A stretch of DNA of 29,128 nt from DAOTWA01 sp034435955 (GTDB taxonomy: Bacteria > Chloroflexota > Anaerolineae > Anaerolineales > Anaerolineaceae), in assembly GCA_034435955.1 (NCBI GenBank), contig DAOTWA010000015.1, positions 1-29,128 of the forward strand, in the 5' to 3' direction. The translations under genes and the position numbers were made by a program. Shown here in pieces: positions 7,026 through 14,514 of the stretch. The notes under the pieces were generated by a model that did not search any database, was not told the origin of the DNA, and was given only the letters and a program-made list of their open reading frames with translations. The first letter of the stretch is position 1, and each line of letters starts with the position of its first letter.

Positions 7026-7922
7026 TCAGCCTTTGATTGAGCCGGCCAGGATACCGCGCACGAAATAGCGCTGCAAGGCGATGAACACCACCAGCGGCAG
7101 GGCCATGGAGATAAAGGCGGCGGCGGTGAGGAGCTGCCAGCCGCTGCCCAGCGAATTTACCAGGTTGGCAATGTTGACGGTCATTGGCTGCAGGCTGGGG
7201 TTGAAACCCAGAAAGATCAGCGCCACCAGCAGGTCGTTCCACACCCAGAGGAACTGGAAGATGGCCAGCGAGGCGATGGCCGGCACCGAAAGCGGCAGCA
7301 CCAGGTTGAAGAAGGCGGTGAAGCCGGATGCGCCATCCAGGTAAGCCGACTCGAGCATCTCGCGCGGCAGCCCTCCGAAGAAGTTGCGCAGCAGGTAGAT
7401 GGCGAAGGGCAGGCCGTAGCCGGTGTGCGCCAGCCAGATGCCGGGGAATGTGCCGCTCAGATGCAGTTTGTCGTACACTCTCAAAACCGGGATGAGCGTC
7501 ATCTGGAGTGGGACGACCAGCAAGCCGACTACGATCACGAACAGCACGTCCTTGCCAGGGAAGTCCATCCAGGCGAACGCATACGCTGCGAAGGCCGCGA
7601 TCATGATGGGGATCACCGTCGCCGGAATGGTGATGAAAAGGCTGTTCAGAAAGCTCTGCCCCATACCAGCCTGACTGAGGGCCTGTTTATAAAGGTCTAG
7701 CGTAAAGTGGAAGGGAGGGACGAAGGCCGTCCACCAGCCGGTGGTGGCGATCAGATTCTCTGGGCGGAAGGAACTGACCAGCAGGGCAAAGGTCGGCACC
7801 AACCAGATCAGGCAGACGAGAAAAATGATCAGATGCAGAGGGGCGCGGGTCAGAAAATGGCTGCGGTGGCGGATGCGGGCGCGTTCGGTGATTACGGCGT
7901 GGGTAATCCATTCGGCTTTCAT
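7026..7922 (-). CDS. MalG-type ABC sugar permease (module 2)
   Basis: This 298-residue inner-membrane subunit of a CUT1 importer has the normal length for the family. Its first helix (LIIFLVCLIWLVPTFALLVS) is followed by SFRPENLIATTGWWTAF and then directly by HFTLDLYKQAL. It therefore lacks the cytochrome insertion of its paralogue at 1847-3031 and serves as an internal reference for it. The EAA loop is ESAYLDGASGFTAFFNLVLP, and the end is RYFVRGILAGSIKG. The ATG overlaps the upstream permease stop by 4 bp, implying translational coupling. It is the last gene of its module; about 185 bp without a clear terminator separate it from the lacI promoter. Confidence 0.93.
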   Translation of the reverse strand: MKAEWITHAVITERARIRHRSHFLTRAPLHLIIFLVCLIWLVPTFALLVSSFRPENLIATTGWWTAFVPPFHFTLDLYKQALSQAGMGQSFLNSLFITIPATVIPIMIAAFAAYAFAWMDFPGKDVLFVIVVGLLVVPLQMTLIPVLRVYDKLHLSGTFPGIWLAHTGYGLPFAIYLLRNFFGGLPREMLESAYLDGASGFTAFFNLVLPLSVPAIASLAIFQFLWVWNDLLVALIFLGFNPSLQPMTVNIANLVNSLGSGWQLLTAAAFISMALPLVVFIALQRYFVRGILAGSIKG

Positions 7923-8902
7923 CGCATCGCCTCCTGCTCGCGGAAGCGGCGGATATTGATCAACATGAAAGGTATGATGGTGATCAAGAGCAAGGTGGCG
8001 ACGGCGCTGGCGCGGCCAAACTGGAGGTTATCGAACATCTCGATGTACATGTGGACTGCCAGCACGTCGGTGTTGTAAAAGCCGCCCGTCATGACGTAGA
8101 TGATGTCGAAGATCTTCAAGGCGTTGATGACCATTGTGGTGCCGACCACGATGATTGTGGTGCTCATCATGGGGATCATGATGGAACGGAGGATCTGCCA
8201 TTCATTGGCGCCGTCCACCCGCGCGGCCTCGATAATATCGCCGGGGATGCTTTTCAGGCCTGCCGATAGGATCACCAAAGCGAAGCCGGTCCACATCCAG
8301 ATGCCGACCCAGTTCAGCGCCAGGTTGTTGACCCGCGGGTCGACCATCCAGGCGACTGGCTGACCGCCCAGCAAGGTGATGATTTGATTGAGTGTGCCAG
8401 TCTGTGCTGCGCCAGGCGGCTGATAATCATATTGCAGTTTCCAGATGATGCTGGCGGCGGTGAAAGAGATGGCCATGGGCAGGAAGAGGATGCCCTTAGC
8501 CACTGCTTCGTATTTCACCCGGTCGAAGAGTACGGCGAAGATCAGACCGAGGGCAACGGTAAAAATCGAGAGGAAGATCAGCCAATAGGCGGTGTTGCGC
8601 AGCGCGATCAGCGTGCCCTGCGTGGTGAAGAAATAGGTGTAATTTTGCAGACCGACGTACTGCTTGCCGGTGGTGTCGAAAAGGCTCAGATAGAAGGTAT
8701 CGACGGCCGGGTAAAGGAGAAAAAAGCCCAGGATGACCAGGGCAGGTAAGAGCCATAACCAGGGGCGAACTTTGGGTTGCCACACGAATGGCAGACGAGC
8801 CACCAGCCATTCCACCAGGGCGATGTATCCAACGATGAGGGCCGGCACGACCACGACCACGGCCGCGCCGGTCAGTAAACGGGAGCCGAGTAACATGATC
8901 AT
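7919..8902 (-). CDS. MalF-type ABC sugar permease (module 2)
   Basis: This 327-residue membrane subunit of a CUT1 sugar importer has an extra N-terminal hydrophobic segment (about residues 10-35) before the conserved lead helix (WLWLLPALVILGFFLLYPAV). The EAA loop is EAARVDGANEWQILRSIMIP, followed by FDIIYVMTGGFYNTDVLAVH. The first outer loop is short (FDTTGKQYVGLQNYTYF) and has no cysteines, unlike module 1. Two in-frame ATGs are possible, at 8902 and 8896. The GGAAAGGAA ribosome-binding site fits 8896 slightly better. A 12-bp hairpin separates it from the binding-protein gene upstream. Confidence 0.92.
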   Translation of the reverse strand: MIMLLGSRLLTGAAVVVVVPALIVGYIALVEWLVARLPFVWQPKVRPWLWLLPALVILGFFLLYPAVDTFYLSLFDTTGKQYVGLQNYTYFFTTQGTLIALRNTAYWLIFLSIFTVALGLIFAVLFDRVKYEAVAKGILFLPMAISFTAASIIWKLQYDYQPPGAAQTGTLNQIITLLGGQPVAWMVDPRVNNLALNWVGIWMWTGFALVILSAGLKSIPGDIIEAARVDGANEWQILRSIMIPMMSTTIIVVGTTMVINALKIFDIIYVMTGGFYNTDVLAVHMYIEMFDNLQFGRASAVATLLLITIIPFMLINIRRFREQEAMR

Positions 8903-8915
8903 TTCCTTTCCAAAA

Positions 8916-8948
8916 GCGAGGCGGCGACCGCAGAGATCGCCGCCTCGC
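8916..8948 (-). repeat. Strong intercistronic hairpin (12-bp stem), SBP2-malF2 gap
   Basis: GCGAGGCGGCGA at 8916-8927 and its exact reverse complement at 8937-8948 are separated by a 9-nt loop. In the transcript it follows the binding-protein stop and is followed by UUUUGG and then the permease ribosome-binding site. It could act as a partial terminator or as a 3'-end stabiliser for the binding-protein mRNA. Module 1 has the same arrangement with unrelated sequence. Confidence 0.7.
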
Positions 8949-8962
8949 GCAGGAGAAGGGTT

Positions 8963-10444
8963 TTACGGCGTGGTATACGCCGTCTTTTGTACTGAATCCA
9001 GGTTCTGCAGGATGCTGGTCAGATTGCCAGGATTCTGAATGTAGTTCAAAACCGCCTGGTAGAAGGCGTTGGTCATCGCGGTAGGCATCTGATCCGAGGC
9101 ATCGAACACAGCCACCTGCGCGTTGATCAACATCTGGGCGGACTTTTGGCTCAAAACGTCCGGGTAATCGCTCACCGGGACGGCCTTATTGGCTGAGAGG
9201 TATCCACCGCCGATCTTTGCCCAGATGTCCTGCGCCTCTGGAGTCGCCAGATACTTCACCAGCGCCTCGGCCTGGGGCGTATCGTTGAACATACCCACCA
9301 GATCGCCGGCCATTTCGACGCTCGATGCGGTTGAAGAGCTGAACGCCGGGAAGGGGAAGAAGTTGTAATCTGTGCCTGCCTTCAGGCTGGGGTTATCGGT
9401 CTGAATAAAGCCGGCCATGAAGCTGGCCTGGTGCTCCATGTAGCAGCCCGGCGGGTTGGTGAACAGCGGATCGGCGTCCTTGGCGAAGTTGGTGGACAAC
9501 GTGCGGTTCACACCGCCGTAAAGCATTTTCGGGTTGCCAACGATTTGACCCCAGGTCTGCCAGGCCTGAGTGATTTGAGGTGAGGTCCAGGCAATCTTGC
9601 CCTGCCACCACTGGTTATAGACATCCGCGCCGGCCTGGCGGAGGACGATATCCTCAAGCCAGTCTGTGCCCGGCCAACCGCTGGCCGAGCCGCTCTCCAT
9701 GGCCACACACCAGGGGGTTTTGCCCTGGGATATAAGCTGATTAGAGAGCGAGATCATCTGATCCCAGGTCTGGGGGATCTGCAGATTGTTCGCCTGCCAG
9801 ACATTGGGATCGTACCAGATCAGGCCTTTGGTGGCCACTTTGATGATCATGGCCGAGAACTGGCCGTTGAAAGTGCCCAGGTCCAGCCAGGTCTGTGCGT
9901 ACTCGGATTTGAGCGTGTTCATGTCCATGAACTTGCTGAGGTCCACCAATTTACCCTGCTGCTGGAATTGGGCGATCAGGCCGGGGGTGGAGAAGTCGGC
10001 CAGATCGGGCGGATTGCCGGCGGTCACGCGGGTGACCAGCAATGCGTTTACGTCGCGCGACCCGGTGTAATTCACGGTGACGCCGGTGGCGTCTTCAAAA
10101 GGCTTCACCATTGCCATGAAGGCGTCCTGCTCTGAGCCGCCCCACGGTCCGACGAAAGACACCGAGCCGCCCAGTTGCTTACCTCCGGCTGCATCGAGGG
10201 CGGCCTGCTGAGCGGTGCGCAACGGCGGTAGGGTTGCCGTGGCGGCGGCGGTGGGTGCGGCGGTGGCTGCTTCAGTCGGGGCGGTTGTAGGCGCTTCCGT
10301 GGGAGCCGCCGTTGGCGGTGTGGTTGGCGCTTCAGTTGGGGGCACCGCGGTGGCGGTGGGGGCCGAAGCCGCCGGGGCGCAGGCGGCAAGCACCATGGTC
10401 CCGATCGCCACAACGGATAGGGATAGCCACAATTTGCGATTCAT
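8963..10444 (-). CDS. Extracellular sugar-binding lipoprotein (module 2)
   Basis: This family-1 solute-binding protein has 493 residues when started at the ATG at 10444, which has AAGGAG just upstream. The frame is open back to 10657, but that extension precedes the signal peptide and is unlikely to be translated. The signal peptide MNRKLWLSLSVVAIGTMVLA ends at lipobox Cys22. A Thr/Pro/Ala tether follows (PTEAPTTPPTAAPTEAPTT). The binding domain contains VSFVGPWGGSEQDAFMAMVK, GNPPDLADFSTPG and TKGLIWYDPNVW. It is the first gene of a three-gene importer module with no ATPase gene. The closely similar N-terminus to the protein at 4153-5532 argues that the modules arose by duplication. The substrate is unknown. 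Confidence 0.92.
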   Translation of the reverse strand: MNRKLWLSLSVVAIGTMVLAACAPAASAPTATAVPPTEAPTTPPTAAPTEAPTTAPTEAATAAPTAAATATLPPLRTAQQAALDAAGGKQLGGSVSFVGPWGGSEQDAFMAMVKPFEDATGVTVNYTGSRDVNALLVTRVTAGNPPDLADFSTPGLIAQFQQQGKLVDLSKFMDMNTLKSEYAQTWLDLGTFNGQFSAMIIKVATKGLIWYDPNVWQANNLQIPQTWDQMISLSNQLISQGKTPWCVAMESGSASGWPGTDWLEDIVLRQAGADVYNQWWQGKIAWTSPQITQAWQTWGQIVGNPKMLYGGVNRTLSTNFAKDADPLFTNPPGCYMEHQASFMAGFIQTDNPSLKAGTDYNFFPFPAFSSSTASSVEMAGDLVGMFNDTPQAEALVKYLATPEAQDIWAKIGGGYLSANKAVPVSDYPDVLSQKSAQMLINAQVAVFDASDQMPTAMTNAFYQAVLNYIQNPGNLTSILQNLDSVQKTAYTTP

Positions 10445-10989
10445 CTTCTCAACTCCTTGATGAGAAACACACCTCAGTCGTTTCAGGTGGATGGACTGCA
10501 CAAAAGCTCGATCTGACAGCCTTGAAATCACCCGACGGAAAGGCCAGGAATTCAAGACCTCATTGCAATGTGCAGTATTCAATTGTTGGAGGGGTTCACG
10601 GGTGGGAAAGTTGGAGATTTGTACATCTGCCCTGATAAGGGGCAGTTTCACTGTCAATTTATCCTATGGCAAATGACCTCCTTAGGGTGATGAAAAAGCG
10701 GCGCTCCAGACAGGCGCAAAGGCCAGAAAAATGTTGAAGCACTGTGTGGATGATGTGGGATTCGCCGGGCTTGCGGGTACGCCGGGTATCGCCCGACGCC
10801 TGACCAGGCACTGTCAGGATGAACGGAAGCCTGGCACGATGGATCGTACCAGCCCACTGGCTGGTTTGCGGAAAACTGTGTGCGGTACATCCGCAGGACG
10901 CGGAATGGGGAAATCGTCGAAAACCCGCTAGAGAGCCCATTCTGGAAGGGACGATCCACTGTTTTTCTATGTCGCATCATCAGCTCTCA

Positions 10990-11011
10990 TTAAGCGCTTA
11001 ACCAAGCGTTA
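10990..11011. promoter_or_regulatory. Candidate LacI-family operator(s) upstream of ABC module 2
   Basis: TTAAGCGCTTAA (10990-11001) is a perfect 12-bp palindrome centred on CG. It overlaps an imperfect second site, TAACCAAGCGTTA (10999-11011), whose right half GCGTTA equals that of operator O1 at 6799-6810. The pair is just downstream of a possible minus-strand -10 (TATAAG, 11022-11017). This suggests control of module 2 by the LacI-type protein encoded at 5744-6769 or by a relative. Confidence 0.5.
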
Positions 11012-11037
11012 TTGTCCTTATATTGCACTTATCAATA

Positions 11038-11056
11038 GTTTAAGAGCCCCTTAAAC
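11038..11056. repeat. Inverted repeat GTTTAAG/CTTAAAC
   Basis: A perfect 7-bp dyad (11038-11044 and 11050-11056) with a 5-nt centre lies between the plus-strand -10 box at 11080 and the candidate minus-strand promoter. Its place in the divergent region suggests a regulator site, but no family can be assigned. Confidence 0.4.
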
Positions 11057-11079
11057 AGCGGTGAGACCGGGTTGGGTTG

Positions 11080-11085
11080 TATAAT
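11080..11085 (+). promoter_or_regulatory. Candidate -10 box for the alpha/beta hydrolase gene
   Basis: A perfect TATAAT lies 18 nt before the ATG at 11104. No good -35 is seen. If used, the leader is only about 12 nt and consists almost entirely of the GGAGGTGG ribosome-binding site. Confidence 0.45.
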
Positions 11086-11103
11086 AACCTGCGGAGGTGG
11101 AGC

Positions 11104-12117
11104 ATGTCCGACGGAGCGCATGGAAAACGCAGGCGGCTTACTCCAGCGGCTTTGTTAGGCACTGGCGCAGGCAGTTTCGCGGCCGGGCTGCTGGCTGCAG
11201 TTGGCGGCTGGATGGTATACAGCCGCTTTGGCGTGAACCATCACATGGATCTGCCCGACGCCATCCCGGCGCCCCGCCAGCTCTTCTTCAGCAAGTACGC
11301 CGGCAAGATCAGCTATTACGTGGACCGTACGGCGGAAGGCCGGCCGTTGGTGTTGATCCACGCCATTAATGCGGCTGCCAGCGCCTATGAGATGCGTCCG
11401 CTGTTCGATCTGTACCGAACGCGGCGGCCGGTTCTGGCGATGGACCTGCCCGGCTTCGGGTTTTCCGAACGGGGCCAGCGAGCGTACAGCCCGCACCTGT
11501 ACGAGGATGCCATCCTCGACCTGCTGGAGACGCAGGCGGGCGCGCCGGCCGACGTGGTAGCCCTGTCCCTGTCGGGCGAGTTTGCCGCCCGCGCAGCGGT
11601 CACCCGCCCGGAACTGTTTCACAGCCTGGCGCTGATCTCGCCCACCGGATTTGGCCGCCCACGCCGTGCGGCGCCGGAGACGGCCGAACGGAGCCTATAC
11701 CGCGCCTTCGCTTTCCGCCTGTGGGCGCGGCCGCTCTATGACCTAATCACCACACGCCGCAGCATCGCCTATTTCCTGCAGCGCAGCTTTTCCGGGCCGA
11801 TTCCGCCCGGCTTCGTGGACTACGCTTACGCCAGCGCCCACCAGCCCGACGCGGAATTTGCGCCGCTATGCTTCATCAGCGGGATATTGTTCAGCCCAAA
11901 TATTGCGCGCATCGCCTACGAATTGGTCGAAACGCCCACCCTGGTGCTGTACGACCGTGACCCATATACGCGCTTCGATCTCCTCCCTGAGGTGATGAAG
12001 AAGAACCCGCGGGTGAAGGCCGTACGCATTCCACACACGCGCGGTCTCCCGCATTTTGAAGAGCTGGCTGAAACCGCCCGCGCGCTGGAAGCGTTCTGGA
12101 AGGGAGCAGAAAGCTGA
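11104..12117 (+). CDS. Alpha/beta hydrolase with N-terminal membrane segment
   Basis: This 337-residue protein has a hydrophobic N-terminal segment (about 14-38, LLGTGAGSFAAGLLAAVGGW). An alpha/beta hydrolase fold follows: LVLIHAINAAASAYEMRPLF (oxyanion-hole region with HA in place of the usual HG), MDLPGFGFSE, and a nucleophile elbow ALSLSGE with probable Ser155. An acid appears in LYDRDPYTRF and the catalytic His in GLPHFEEL (about His317). The elbow reads A-x-S-x-S rather than G-x-S-x-G. The start at 11104 is chosen over the ORF beginning at 11077 because GGAGGTGG precedes it directly. The substrate cannot be predicted. It stands alone, divergent from the sugar importer and followed by its own-promoter neighbour. 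Confidence 0.82.
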   Translation: MSDGAHGKRRRLTPAALLGTGAGSFAAGLLAAVGGWMVYSRFGVNHHMDLPDAIPAPRQLFFSKYAGKISYYVDRTAEGRPLVLIHAINAAASAYEMRPLFDLYRTRRPVLAMDLPGFGFSERGQRAYSPHLYEDAILDLLETQAGAPADVVALSLSGEFAARAAVTRPELFHSLALISPTGFGRPRRAAPETAERSLYRAFAFRLWARPLYDLITTRRSIAYFLQRSFSGPIPPGFVDYAYASAHQPDAEFAPLCFISGILFSPNIARIAYELVETPTLVLYDRDPYTRFDLLPEVMKKNPRVKAVRIPHTRGLPHFEELAETARALEAFWKGAES

Positions 12118-12142
12118 GCCGGTTGCGTTTCCCATCCGGTTT

Positions 12143-12148
12143 TATAAT
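12143..12148 (+). promoter_or_regulatory. Candidate -10 box for the DGQHR-domain gene
   Basis: A perfect TATAAT sits in the 84-bp gap after the hydrolase gene, about 55 nt before the ATG at 12202. The upstream -35 region (TTGCGT at 12123-12128) is spaced too closely (14 nt) to be convincing. Confidence 0.4.
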
Positions 12149-12201
12149 GGCTCCATTGCCGGTCGGTTGGAGGTGATGGTTGAGTTTTGAAAAGGGGGCT
12201 T

Positions 12202-13257
12202 ATGGCCGAGGTTGAAACTTATGCGTTTCCCGCTTTGAAAGGCATTCAAGCCGGTCGAGAATATTACGTCGCTATGTGCCCGCTCAGGCTGCTGCCGCGC
12301 CTTTTTCACTTCGACGATCCAGCGCTGCCCTCCGAGCTGCGTGCACAGCGTGTGCTGAACCAGGCGCGCGTACCGGAAATCGTCCGTTATGTGCTGGACA
12401 ATCGTCATGACTACGTCTTTTCCTCCATCACCGCGTCGGTGGATGGCTCGGTACGTTTTATCGCCACGGATCAGGCGGGTTTTGGGTTTCTTCGCATTCC
12501 CGCTTCTGCGCGCGTGGTTTTGAACGACGGCCAGCATCGCCGCGCTGCCATCGAGGAGGCCCTGAAACAATCGCCCGAGCTGGGGGATGAGACGATCAGC
12601 GTGGTATTCTATCTGGATGCCGGGCTACGCCGCAGCCAGCAGATTTTCGCCGACCTGAACAAACACGCCGTGCACCCCTCCGGATCGCTGGGCATCCTCT
12701 ACGAATTTCGCGATCCACTCGCGGCGCTGGTCCGTGATCTTTCTGAGGAGGTGCCGGTTTTCAAGGGACTGACCGAGAAGGAACGCACGGTCATCAGCCG
12801 CCGTTCTTCCAAGCTGTTCACCCTGGGCGGTATTTATGCGGCGACGGCTGCCCTGCTGGGCAAACGCAAATACGCCAAAATTAATGAAGAAGAGCGAAAC
12901 ACTGCGCGCCGCTATTGGAGCGAGCTCTGCCGGGTGATCGGCGAATGGGATCTGGCTGCCAGGCGGGCGGTCAGTATTGCCGAGCTGCGCGAGAAAACGG
13001 TGTGCGTGAACAACATGATGCTCCATGCGTTGGGCATCGCCGGCCGCCAGCTCATCCGCGAGCATCCGGAAGACTGGCATGCCAGGCTCGAACCTCTACG
13101 TACGGTGGACTGGTCGCGCGGCAGCCGCATGTGGGAGGGGCGTGTGGTGGTGCGCGGTAAGTTCAGCAGGAGCCGGCAGAGCCTTCAGCTTACCGCCATC
13201 AAGCTGCGCTCGATCCTTGGCTTACCTTTATCCTCCGATGAGGCCTGGCTGGTCTAA
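12202..13257 (+). CDS. DGQHR-domain (DndB-like) protein, orphan
   Basis: This 351-residue cytoplasmic protein has the signature LNDGQHRRAAIEEAL (DGQHR at 109-113). Around it are FLRIPASARVV before the motif, then TISVVFYLDAGLRRSQQIFADLNKHA, which is the conserved core of the DGQHR/DndB family. DndB is a regulator of DNA phosphorothioation operons, and related DGQHR proteins occur in DNA-modification islands. No dndCDE, dpd or restriction gene lies nearby, so the role here is unknown. GGGGG upstream of the ATG at 12202 supports this start; TTG at 12187 is possible. The C-terminal third is basic and helix-rich (RRYWSELCRVIGEWDLAARR). Confidence 0.85.
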   Translation: MAEVETYAFPALKGIQAGREYYVAMCPLRLLPRLFHFDDPALPSELRAQRVLNQARVPEIVRYVLDNRHDYVFSSITASVDGSVRFIATDQAGFGFLRIPASARVVLNDGQHRRAAIEEALKQSPELGDETISVVFYLDAGLRRSQQIFADLNKHAVHPSGSLGILYEFRDPLAALVRDLSEEVPVFKGLTEKERTVISRRSSKLFTLGGIYAATAALLGKRKYAKINEEERNTARRYWSELCRVIGEWDLAARRAVSIAELREKTVCVNNMMLHALGIAGRQLIREHPEDWHARLEPLRTVDWSRGSRMWEGRVVVRGKFSRSRQSLQLTAIKLRSILGLPLSSDEAWLV

Positions 13258-13464
13258 ATGCGACCTGCGGAGCGCATCAGGGATATAGGGGGCAAATGGG
13301 CGCACGCTGGGAACCTTTTGGCTTAGCCTGCGTCATAAGTACAGTCCTTATCTCAAGAATGGCTTTGGGAGCTGAAAGCGGTGGCGAAGCCGCTGCACAT
13401 CGCTGCAAGTCCCTGTTTTTTGAGAAAGAACTCATTACTACCTAAGAAGGAGAGGAGAAAAGCC

Positions 13465-14181
13465 ATGCGTAAGAATATCTTGCTCGTCGCCGCCAGCCTG
13501 ATCGTTGTGAGCCTGCTGGGCGCGTGCGCGGCGGGAACCGCCGGAAGCCAGCCGTCGGTACGTTCGATGAGCGTTACCGGAGAGGGACGGGTGACCATCA
13601 CCCCTGATCTGGCCTACGTGACCGTCGGCGTGCATTCAGAAGGAGAGAGTGTGGGCGAGGCGCTGAAAAGCAACACCTCACAGGCCCAAAGTGTGGCCCA
13701 GGTCTTACAAAACATGGGCATCGACGCCAAGGACATTCAGACCAGCAATTTCAATGTTTATCCGCAACAGAAAACAGGCCCTCAGGGTGAACAACTAGGG
13801 ATCGTTTATGTGGTGGATAACACCGTATACGTGACCGTTCGAGACCTGAGCAAGCTGGGTCAATTGCTGGATCAGGTAGTCAGTTCGGGCGCCAACAACA
13901 TCAATGGCATCCAGTTCGATTCGAGCACCAAAGACAAGGCCCTGTCTGAGGCACGGCAACAGGCCATCACCAACGCCAAAGCCCAGGCGGAAGAGCTGGC
14001 CAAGGCCGCCGGCGTGACCCTTGGCCCGATTCAGACGCTGAACGTGTACTCCAACCCGCAGCCCATCCCCATTCTCGATGCCAAAGGAGGCGCAGGAGCA
14101 TCGGCTGCTGGCCAGGTGCCGGTTTCCGCTGGACAGTTGGTGATCACTGCAAGCGCCAGTATGGTCTACGAGATCAAGTAA
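13465..14181 (+). CDS. SIMPL-domain (DUF541) lipoprotein
   Basis: This 238-residue exported protein has a signal peptide ending in a lipobox (SLLGAC, Cys at about 18). The SIMPL/DUF541 domain follows: RSMSVTGEGRVTITPDLAYV at the start, then LQNMGIDAKDIQTSNFNVYP, and near the end ALSEARQQAITNAKAQAEEL with AAGVTLGPIQTL. Family members such as E. coli YggE are envelope proteins linked to oxidative stress; the molecular function is not defined. The ATG at 13465 is chosen because of GGAGAGGAG just upstream and because the signal peptide begins there. It is followed by a good intrinsic terminator. Confidence 0.9.
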   Translation: MRKNILLVAASLIVVSLLGACAAGTAGSQPSVRSMSVTGEGRVTITPDLAYVTVGVHSEGESVGEALKSNTSQAQSVAQVLQNMGIDAKDIQTSNFNVYPQQKTGPQGEQLGIVYVVDNTVYVTVRDLSKLGQLLDQVVSSGANNINGIQFDSSTKDKALSEARQQAITNAKAQAEELAKAAGVTLGPIQTLNVYSNPQPIPILDAKGGAGASAAGQVPVSAGQLVITASASMVYEIK

Positions 14182-14210
14182 TCAGCGATCAGAAGAAGCT
14201 AAATTACCCC

Positions 14211-14245
14211 ACAAGCCCCTGTCATCAAGGGGGCTTGTTTATATT
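14211..14245 (+). terminator. Intrinsic terminator after the SIMPL gene
   Basis: ACAAGCCCC (14211-14219) pairs with GGGGCTTGT (14230-14238), giving a 9-bp stem followed by TTATATT. It ends the plus-strand transcript about 30 nt after the stop codon at 14181. Confidence 0.85.
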
Positions 14246-14514
14246 AAAATCATGCTGGCCGATGATCTGCGGCGTTGCTGGCCGACCACCTTTCGCCGCT
14301 CGAGCGCACCCGAAAGCAGGGTTTCGACGATCTGGTGGTGGGATTTTTTTACGCGGCGGGCAGCCGGAGCAGCGGATGGACCTTTTGCGGTGGCGGGCAA
14401 CGCCGCCAGGGGGCTGCGCTTTGCGCGGCGCCGCCGTTCGGAACGGCCCCTGTGGTGGCAAAGGGCGCGGCGCTCAAAAGCGATTGCCGCGTCATCTGAC
14501 TGCTCAACCCCTGC

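Larger units (their letters stand above)
10445..11103. other. 659-bp divergent intergenic region
   Basis: No convincing gene lies between the divergent starts of the binding-protein gene (10444, minus) and the hydrolase gene (11104, plus). The short frames present have no recognisable protein character. It holds three dyads at the hydrolase end (10990-11056) and small hairpins at 10799-10818 (CCTGAC/GTCAGG) and 10848-10865 (ACCAGCC/GGCTGGT). TGGATCGT near 10840 is repeated in inverted form near 10950. A minus-strand TATAAG at 11017-11022 is a possible -10 for the importer module, which would give a leader of more than 500 nt. The rest is unexplained. Confidence 0.6.

Noticed and set aside
10652..10657. 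Minus-strand TTGACA as -35 for the module-2 binding-protein gene
   Set aside because: No acceptable -10 hexamer is found 15-19 nt downstream, so the perfect hexamer alone was not called a promoter.
8963..10657. Longer start (10657) for the module-2 binding protein
   Set aside because: The extra 71 residues would place the lipoprotein signal peptide internally. The ATG at 10444 has a good ribosome-binding site and aligns with the paralogue's start.
10654..10980. 108-codon minus-strand frame in the divergent intergenic region
   Set aside because: Composition is unlike the neighbouring genes, it has no domain, and no ribosome-binding site precedes it.
14246..14514. SRP RNA, 6S RNA or tRNA in the GC-rich segment
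   Set aside because: The conserved SRP apical motif, a long 6S-type rod with central bubble and tRNA T-loop signatures were not found.
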